Assembly: GCF_004570865.1 (NCBI RefSeq)
Contig: NZ_SPQS01000015.1
Location: forward strand, 1-64,000
Source of the DNA: Bradyrhizobium frederickii
GTDB lineage: Bacteria; Pseudomonadota; Alphaproteobacteria; Rhizobiales; Xanthobacteraceae
Direction: 5' to 3'
Length of the DNA stretch: 64,000 nt
The notes under the pieces were generated by a model. That model saw only the letters and a list, made by a program, of their open reading frames with translations, was not told the origin of the DNA and made no database searches. Both the position numbers and the translations under genes were made by a program. Positions within the stretch are counted from its first letter, which is position 1. The number at the start of each line of letters is the position of its first letter. Positions 59,167 to 64,000 of the stretch are shown in pieces.

Positions 59167-60522
59167 GTGGGTCCATTGTTGCGCATGTTTCCGGCGGCGC
59201 TGGTCGCCGCCGGATTGTCTGGCTTCGCCAGTGCGGAGACGTTGACGGCTGCGCCTGGCCAGTCGCTGCAAGCTGTGCTGGATGGCGCGCGTGCCGGCGA
59301 CGTCGTCGAGCTTGCGCCTGGCGAATACCATGGTTCGATCCAGATCGACCGTCCCCTGCAGCTGGTCGGGAGTCGCGAGGCGGTGCTCGACGGCGACGGC
59401 TCGGGCAACGTCATCACGGTCAGCGCCCCCGACGTCACCGTCCGCGGTCTGACCATCCGGGCGTCCGGTCGCGACCTGCAGACGATGAATTCCGGGATCT
59501 TTCTGCAGAAGACGGCCGAACGCGCGACCATCGAGGACAACCGGCTGGTGGGCAACCTGTTCGGCGTCTATGTGCATGGCGCCCAGGGCTCACGGGTCGT
59601 CGGCAACGAGATCGAGGGACTGCGTGGCGGCCGGCTCAGCGAGGCCGGGAACGGCGTCTCGCTGTGGAATGCGCCCGACGTCACCATCGCCAACAACAAG
59701 TTCCGCTACGGCCGCGACGGCATCTTCACCATTTCAAGCCGAAAGGACCGCTTCGTCGGAAACCGCTTCGAGCAGGTCCGCTTCGCGATCCATTACATGT
59801 ACACCAACGACAGCGAAGTGAGCGGCAACGTTTCGATCGGCAACCATGTCGGTTACGCCATCATGTATTCGAACCGGCTGGTGATCCGCGGCAACGTCTC
59901 CGATCACGATCGCGACTATGGGATGCTCTTCAACTACGCGAACTATGCCCAGATCGAGAACAACCGGGTGACCGGCGGCCCGCTGAACGCGACGATACTG
60001 AGCACGCAAGATAGCCCCGACGACGAGCGAGGCATGCTTCCGCAGCCGAAACGGGAGAGCACTCTGAAGAGCGGCCCGGAGAAATGCGTGTTCATCTACA
60101 ACACCAATCACAACAAATTCCGCAACAACTGGTTCGAGCGTTGCGCCATCGGCGTGCACTTCACGGCCGGCTCCGAAGGCAACGAAATCACCGGCAATGC
60201 CTTCGTCAGCAATGCCAACCAGGTGAAATATGTCGGCACCCGGCACCTCGACTGGTCGACCGGAGGGCGCGGCAATTACTGGAGCGATAATCCGGCATTC
60301 GATCTCAACGGGGACGGCATAGCCGACACGGCATATAGGCCGAACGACCTCATCGACCGCGTGCTGTGGACGGCGCCGGCTGCGAAGGTCCTGATCAACA
60401 GCCCCGCCGTCCAGGTGATCCGCTGGGCGCAGGCGCAGTTTCCGGCGTTGCTCCCCGGCGGCGTGGTCGACAGCCATCCACTGGTATCGCCGCCGCAGAG
60501 CACGCCGAAGGAGACGCGATGA
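59167..60522 (+). CDS. nosD: NosD, periplasmic copper-site maturation protein
   Basis: A 451-residue exported protein starting at GTG 59167 with GGAG upstream. The signal peptide ends near GFASAET. The mature protein is a right-handed parallel beta-helix with many short repeats (DNRLVGNLFGVYV, NNKFRYGRDGIFT, GNVSIGNHVGYAIMY), as in the carbohydrate-binding/NosD family. It works with the NosF/NosY ABC exporter in CuZ assembly and sulfur supply for NosZ. It overlaps nosF by 4 bases. Confidence 0.95.
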   Translation: MGPLLRMFPAALVAAGLSGFASAETLTAAPGQSLQAVLDGARAGDVVELAPGEYHGSIQIDRPLQLVGSREAVLDGDGSGNVITVSAPDVTVRGLTIRASGRDLQTMNSGIFLQKTAERATIEDNRLVGNLFGVYVHGAQGSRVVGNEIEGLRGGRLSEAGNGVSLWNAPDVTIANNKFRYGRDGIFTISSRKDRFVGNRFEQVRFAIHYMYTNDSEVSGNVSIGNHVGYAIMYSNRLVIRGNVSDHDRDYGMLFNYANYAQIENNRVTGGPLNATILSTQDSPDDERGMLPQPKRESTLKSGPEKCVFIYNTNHNKFRNNWFERCAIGVHFTAGSEGNEITGNAFVSNANQVKYVGTRHLDWSTGGRGNYWSDNPAFDLNGDGIADTAYRPNDLIDRVLWTAPAAKVLINSPAVQVIRWAQAQFPALLPGGVVDSHPLVSPPQSTPKETR

Positions 60523-61439
60523 CCGGCACGGTACGCGTCAGCGACGTCACCAAGAGGTATGGCCGGGTCGAGGCCGTGCGCGATGCCTCGTTCTCGCTTG
60601 GAGAAGGCGAGCTGGTCGCCTTGATCGGTCATAACGGCGCCGGCAAGACCACGCTGTTGAAGCTCATGCTGGGGTTGATCCGGCCAACCAGCGGCGCCAT
60701 CGAGGTTCTCGGAGACAATCCGGCCGCCGGCGAATTCGCCGGCCGGCGCCAGCTCGGCTATCTCCCCGAAAACGTCTCCTTCGACCCTGCCCTCACCGGC
60801 CGCGAGACGCAGGCCTTCTACGCCCGGCTGAAGCGGGAGCCGGTGGCCAAGGCCCTCGGTCTGCTCGACACCGTCGGGCTCGGCGCCGCCAGCCGCCGCC
60901 GGGTGAGCACCTATTCGAAGGGCATGCGCCAACGGCTGGGCCTCGCGCAGGCGCTGCTTGGGGCGCCGCGCGTGCTGCTGCTGGACGAGCCGACCACCGG
61001 CCTTGATCCTGAGCTGCGGCAGACCTTCTACGACATCATCGCGCGGCTCGCGGCCGGGGGCGCAACGGTGCTGCTGTCATCGCATGCGCTGACCGAGCTC
61101 GAGGAGCGCGCCGGCCGGGTCATCATCATGAACCGCGGCATCAAGGTCGCGGACGGATCGATCGACGAGCTGCGTCGTCTCGCCCGGCTGCCCACCAGGA
61201 TCCGTCTCAAGGTCGCAGGCCTGGCCCCGAGCGAGATGCCGGACTGGGCGCCGCAGGATGCGACCTGCCGCCGCTTGAACGGCCACATCGTCGAGATCGA
61301 CGCCGCGCCGGAGCGGAAGATCGAGCTGCTGCACCGCGCGACGGCCGCCGGCAATGCCGTGGAGGATGTCGACGTGGTCCCGCCGACCCTCGACGAGCTC
61401 TACGCTCACTTTCTTCGGCAATCGGAGCGGGCGCCATGA
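60519..61439 (+). CDS. nosF: NosF, ATPase of the CuZ-maturation ABC transporter
   Basis: A 306-residue ATPase. Walker A is GHNGAGKTT, the signature YSKGMRQRLGLAQAL, Walker B VLLLDEPTTGLD, and the H-loop LSSHALTEL. The C-terminal 80 residues are the family's extra domain. It powers NosY and partners with NosD. ATGA overlaps on both sides indicate tight coupling with nosD and nosY. Confidence 0.95.
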   Translation: MTGTVRVSDVTKRYGRVEAVRDASFSLGEGELVALIGHNGAGKTTLLKLMLGLIRPTSGAIEVLGDNPAAGEFAGRRQLGYLPENVSFDPALTGRETQAFYARLKREPVAKALGLLDTVGLGAASRRRVSTYSKGMRQRLGLAQALLGAPRVLLLDEPTTGLDPELRQTFYDIIARLAAGGATVLLSSHALTELEERAGRVIIMNRGIKVADGSIDELRRLARLPTRIRLKVAGLAPSEMPDWAPQDATCRRLNGHIVEIDAAPERKIELLHRATAAGNAVEDVDVVPPTLDELYAHFLRQSERAP

Positions 61440-62263
61440 ACGTCCTGATCATCGCCGCCAAGGAAATCCACCAGGCCATCCGCAATCGCTGGGTGCTTGC
61501 CGCAACGCTCCTGCTCGCCGGGCTTGCTTTGTCGCTGACCTTTCTCGGCAGCGCGCCAACCGGCAACGTGGGCGTTCGTACGCTGGACGTGGTCGTCGTC
61601 AGCCTGTCGAGCCTGACGATCTTTCTCGTTCCGCTGATCGCGCTTCTGATCTCCCACGACGCCATCGTCGGCGAGATGGAACGGGGGACGATGCTGTTGC
61701 TGCTGAGCTATCCGGTGGCGCGATGGCAAGTGCTGCTCGGCAAGTTCCTGGGCCACCTCGCCGTGCTCGCCTTTGCGACCTGCCTCGGTTACGGCGCGGC
61801 GGTCGGAGCGCTGGCGGCGACCGGCAGCCAGATCGATAGCGATAGTTTCCTGGCGTTCGCGGCCATGGTGGGTTCCTCGGTGCTGCTCGGCGCAGCTTTC
61901 GTCGCCATCGGATATCTGGTCAGCGCGCTCGTGCGCGACCGCGGAACGGCGGCCGGCATCTGCATCGGATTGTGGCTGCTGCTGGTGCTGATCTACGACA
62001 TGGCGCTGCTGGGCGTGCTTGCGCTCGATCAGGGACGCAGCATCTCGGCGGCCGCGCTCAACGCCATGCTGTTGGCGAACCCGACCGACGCCTACCGGCT
62101 GATCAACCTGACCGGCTTTGCCAATGTCAGCACCTTCGCCGGCATGGCCGGTCTTGCCCAAACCACGTCCCTGACGATACCGGTCCTGCTGACCGCCCTG
62201 CTCGGCTGGACGCTGCTGCCGCTGGGGCTGGCCGCGCTCGCCTTCTCGCGGAGGGAGCTATGA
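61436..62263 (+). CDS. nosY: NosY, membrane subunit of the CuZ-maturation ABC transporter
   Basis: A 275-residue membrane protein with six hydrophobic helices (for example WVLAATLLLAGLALSLTFL and TIFLVPLIALLISHDAIVG). ISHDAIVGEMERGTMLLLLS is the ABC-2 family's coupling region after helix 2. It forms the complex with NosF and NosD. It overlaps nosF and nosL by 4 bases each. Confidence 0.94.
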   Translation: MNVLIIAAKEIHQAIRNRWVLAATLLLAGLALSLTFLGSAPTGNVGVRTLDVVVVSLSSLTIFLVPLIALLISHDAIVGEMERGTMLLLLSYPVARWQVLLGKFLGHLAVLAFATCLGYGAAVGALAATGSQIDSDSFLAFAAMVGSSVLLGAAFVAIGYLVSALVRDRGTAAGICIGLWLLLVLIYDMALLGVLALDQGRSISAAALNAMLLANPTDAYRLINLTGFANVSTFAGMAGLAQTTSLTIPVLLTALLGWTLLPLGLAALAFSRREL

Positions 62264-62832
62264 AGCGCCGAATGTTGCTTCTCGCCCTGCTCGTGCCGCT
62301 GGCGCTCGCCGGCTGCAACGACAAGCAGGTGGCGAAGGTCCCGCCGCCGCATCGGATGACGGCGGAAGACATCGGCCATTATTGCGGCATGAACGTGCTC
62401 GAGCATCCGGGACCGAAGGGCCATATCTTCGCCGCGAGCCTGATCGCGCCGGTGTGGTTCTCGTCGGTGCGCGACACCATCGCCTTCACCATGTTGCCGG
62501 ACGAGCCGAAGGACATTTTGGCGATCTACGTGTCCGACATGGGCAAGGCGTCGGGCTGGGACAAGCCCGGCGCCGACAATTGGATCGAGGCGCGCAAGGC
62601 GCTGTTCGTGATCGAGAGCCGGGTCAGGAGCGGCATGGGCGGCGACGAGGCCGTTCCGTTTTCGGACCGAGCGGCGGCGGAGAAGTTCGTCGGTGAAAAC
62701 GGCGGCCGGATCGTCGGCTTCGACGAGGTGCCGCAGGACTACGTCCTGGCGTCGGCGAATGCCACCGGCGCCGCTGCGGCCGACGAAGCGGCCGAGGGCC
62801 CGCCAGGCGAACGACCGAGGAGGACGCCATGA
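62260..62832 (+). CDS. nosL: NosL, outer-periplasmic copper(I) chaperone lipoprotein
   Basis: A 190-residue lipoprotein. The lipobox LAGC anchors it at Cys18 or thereabouts. The copper-binding signature YCGMNV follows soon after, as in other NosL proteins, which bring Cu(I) to apo-NosZ. The last 25 residues are Ala/Glu-rich and probably disordered. A GGAGGGAG ribosome site precedes it. It overlaps nosY and nosX by 4 bases. Confidence 0.94.
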   Translation: MKRRMLLLALLVPLALAGCNDKQVAKVPPPHRMTAEDIGHYCGMNVLEHPGPKGHIFAASLIAPVWFSSVRDTIAFTMLPDEPKDILAIYVSDMGKASGWDKPGADNWIEARKALFVIESRVRSGMGGDEAVPFSDRAAAEKFVGENGGRIVGFDEVPQDYVLASANATGAAAADEAAEGPPGERPRRTP

Positions 62833-63824
62833 CGCGCACCCTGACGCGCCGACGCTTCATCCGGATCAGCGCGGCGACAGCGGGCCTCGGCGCGCTGGCC
62901 CCGCGACATCTCGTTCGTGCAGAGGTCGCGCCGGTGACCTGGCGCGGCACGATGCTGGGCGCGGTCGCGACGATGGAGATCCACGACGAAGATCGCAGCC
63001 GGGCGGAGCGACTGATCGTGCTGGCCTGCGCCGAGGCGCGGCGGCTCGAGCGGCTGTTCAGCCTTTACCTTGAGGATTCCGCCCTGGTCGCGCTGAACCG
63101 GACCGGTATCCTGATCGATCCCGCCGCCGAGATGGTCGATCTGCTATCGGCCGCGCAGCGCTATGCCACGCTGACGGGCGGCCTGTTCGACGTCACGGTG
63201 CAGCCGCTGTGGGAGCTCTATGCCGGCCATTTCGCGCGAGATGACGCCGATCCCGCGGGTCCTCCGCCGGCCGCGATCGCGGCCGCGCTGGCGCGGGTCG
63301 GCAGCCACCGGCTGTCGGTCAGCCGCGACCGCATCGTGATGCCCAGGGGCATGGCCGTGACCCTGAACGGGATCGCGCAAGGCTACGTCACGGACAAGGT
63401 GGTGGACCTACTCCGGGCGCACGGCGTCACTCACAGCCTGGTCGACATGGGTGAAGCGCGCGCAATCGGCTCGCGTCCGGACGGACGCCCCTGGGAGGTC
63501 GGCATCGCCGATCCGGACGTTGTCGGCCAGACGAAAACCGTGCTGCCGATCGTCGATCGCGCCGTCTCCACCTCGGGCGGTTACGGCTGCCAGTTCGATG
63601 CCGACGCGCGCTTCAACCATTTGTTCGATCCCAGATCGGGTGGCTGTGCGCGCCGCTATCGCAGCGTGACGACGGTTTCCCGCAGCGCGACCGCCGCGGA
63701 TGCATTGTCGACGGCGTTCAGCCTGATGCCGGAAGACGAGATTCGATCGTTGCTGCCGCGCGCCGACATCGACCGCGTGCACCTGATCGATGAGGCCGGC
63801 AAGGCGGTCGAATTGTCGGCGTAA
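62829..63824 (+). CDS. nosX: NosX, ApbE-type FAD:protein FMN transferase
   Basis: A 331-residue exported enzyme. The N-terminus RTLTRRRFIRISAATAGLGA is a Tat-like signal. Typical ApbE segments are seen: GTMLGAVATMEIHD, LFDVTVQPLWELYAG, VTLNGIAQGYVTDKVVDLL, and a late HLFDPRSGG followed by ATAADALSTAF with the metal Asp/Thr region. It is expected to attach FMN to the NosR Thr, linking it directly to the first gene of the operon. No nosC or other gene follows; the next gene is convergent. Confidence 0.94.
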   Translation: MTRTLTRRRFIRISAATAGLGALAPRHLVRAEVAPVTWRGTMLGAVATMEIHDEDRSRAERLIVLACAEARRLERLFSLYLEDSALVALNRTGILIDPAAEMVDLLSAAQRYATLTGGLFDVTVQPLWELYAGHFARDDADPAGPPPAAIAAALARVGSHRLSVSRDRIVMPRGMAVTLNGIAQGYVTDKVVDLLRAHGVTHSLVDMGEARAIGSRPDGRPWEVGIADPDVVGQTKTVLPIVDRAVSTSGGYGCQFDADARFNHLFDPRSGGCARRYRSVTTVSRSATAADALSTAFSLMPEDEIRSLLPRADIDRVHLIDEAGKAVELSA

Positions 63825-63832
63825 GCTGCGCT

Positions 63833-64000
63833 TTAGCGCAACGGCAGCAGATCCAGTTGGCTCTGCGCCTTCTTCACGGCCGCCGCGTACCAGCTCTGGC
63901 TCGGCGCTTCCTTGGCGAAGCATCTGGTGTAGGCGTCCATCGCCTGGTCTTCCCTGGCCATGTCGCCGCGCGGATCCTTCTTGTTGACGGGCTTCGCCAT
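63833..64000 (-). CDS. Small hypothetical protein, at window edge
   Basis: A minus-strand frame ending at 63833 and reading MAKPVNKKDPRGDMAREDQA, then AMDAYTRCFAKEAPSQSWYA, then KKAQSQLDLLPLR. An ATG coincides with the last three bases of the window, so 55 residues may be the full protein or only its C-terminus. It is basic and helical, with one Cys. It converges with nosX; eight bases separate the stops. No family is recognised. Confidence 0.55.
   Translation of the reverse strand: MAKPVNKKDPRGDMAREDQAMDAYTRCFAKEAPSQSWYAAAVKKAQSQLDLLPLR

Overview
The window looks like a chromosomal segment of a soil or root-associated alphaproteobacterium, most likely Bradyrhizobium or a close relative. This is inferred from high GC, dense genes, many ABC and TRAP importers, Tat-type signal peptides, a DUF1476 (F1-ATPase zeta inhibitor) gene, several short palindromic intergenic repeats of a kind common in that group, and a complete nosRZDFYLX cluster at the right end. 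No rRNA, CRISPR array, prophage core or transposase was found.

Layout. 1-2.8 kb: a secreted Pro/Ala-rich protein (cut by the edge), a periplasmic cyclohexadienyl-dehydratase-like protein, a DUF1993 protein and palindromic repeats. 3-8.5 kb (minus): a five-gene operon with a sugar-type ABC importer and a 2-hydroxyacid dehydrogenase, with intercistronic hairpins behind the binding-protein gene and a dyad upstream. 8.9-17.5 kb: an LTXXQ-type secreted protein, a stand-alone receiver, glucokinase, then an NAD block (nicotinamidase, PHA-synthase-like hydrolase, glutamine-dependent NAD synthetase), a GrlR-like protein and a DUF1236 protein. 18-24.2 kb: a TIM-barrel sugar isomerase/epimerase plus a complete dipeptide/oligopeptide-type ABC importer in one operon. 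24.5-27.7 kb: ilvD and two small genes.

28-30 kb: a tRNA-Ser(UGA) whose 3' end and about 90 bp of downstream flank are repeated 1,743 bp further on. The bracketed segment has a ribbon-helix-helix-like gene, a small lipoprotein, a small conserved ORF and a broken zinc-ribbon-like gene. It looks like the eroded remains of a tRNA-targeted element. 30-36.5 kb: a coiled-coil protein, a PLD-VTT fusion translationally coupled to an EEP phosphoesterase, and a run of small genes including two candidate micro-proteins, then rlpA. 36.6-44.3 kb: epoxide-hydrolase-like enzyme, then a housekeeping run: dacA-type carboxypeptidase, tmk, holB, metG (with a histone-H1-like N-terminal tail), tatD and a metallo-beta-lactamase-fold phosphodiesterase. 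44.5-53.8 kb: two TRAP importers facing each other, one with separate Q and M subunits, the other with a QM fusion in an operon with an acyl-CoA ligase; then an M24 peptidase. 53.8-64 kb: a ferritin-like gene divergent from nosR, and nosR-nosZ-nosD-nosF-nosY-nosL-nosX, mostly linked by 4-bp ATGA overlaps, which should give a complete respiratory N2O reductase system.

The best candidates for something not well described are the tRNA-Ser-flanked mini-island, the H1-tailed methionyl-tRNA synthetase, the PHA-synthase-like enzyme between two NAD-salvage genes, and the ferritin-like gene sharing a control region with nosR. All family names come from reading motifs by eye; no database search was run.
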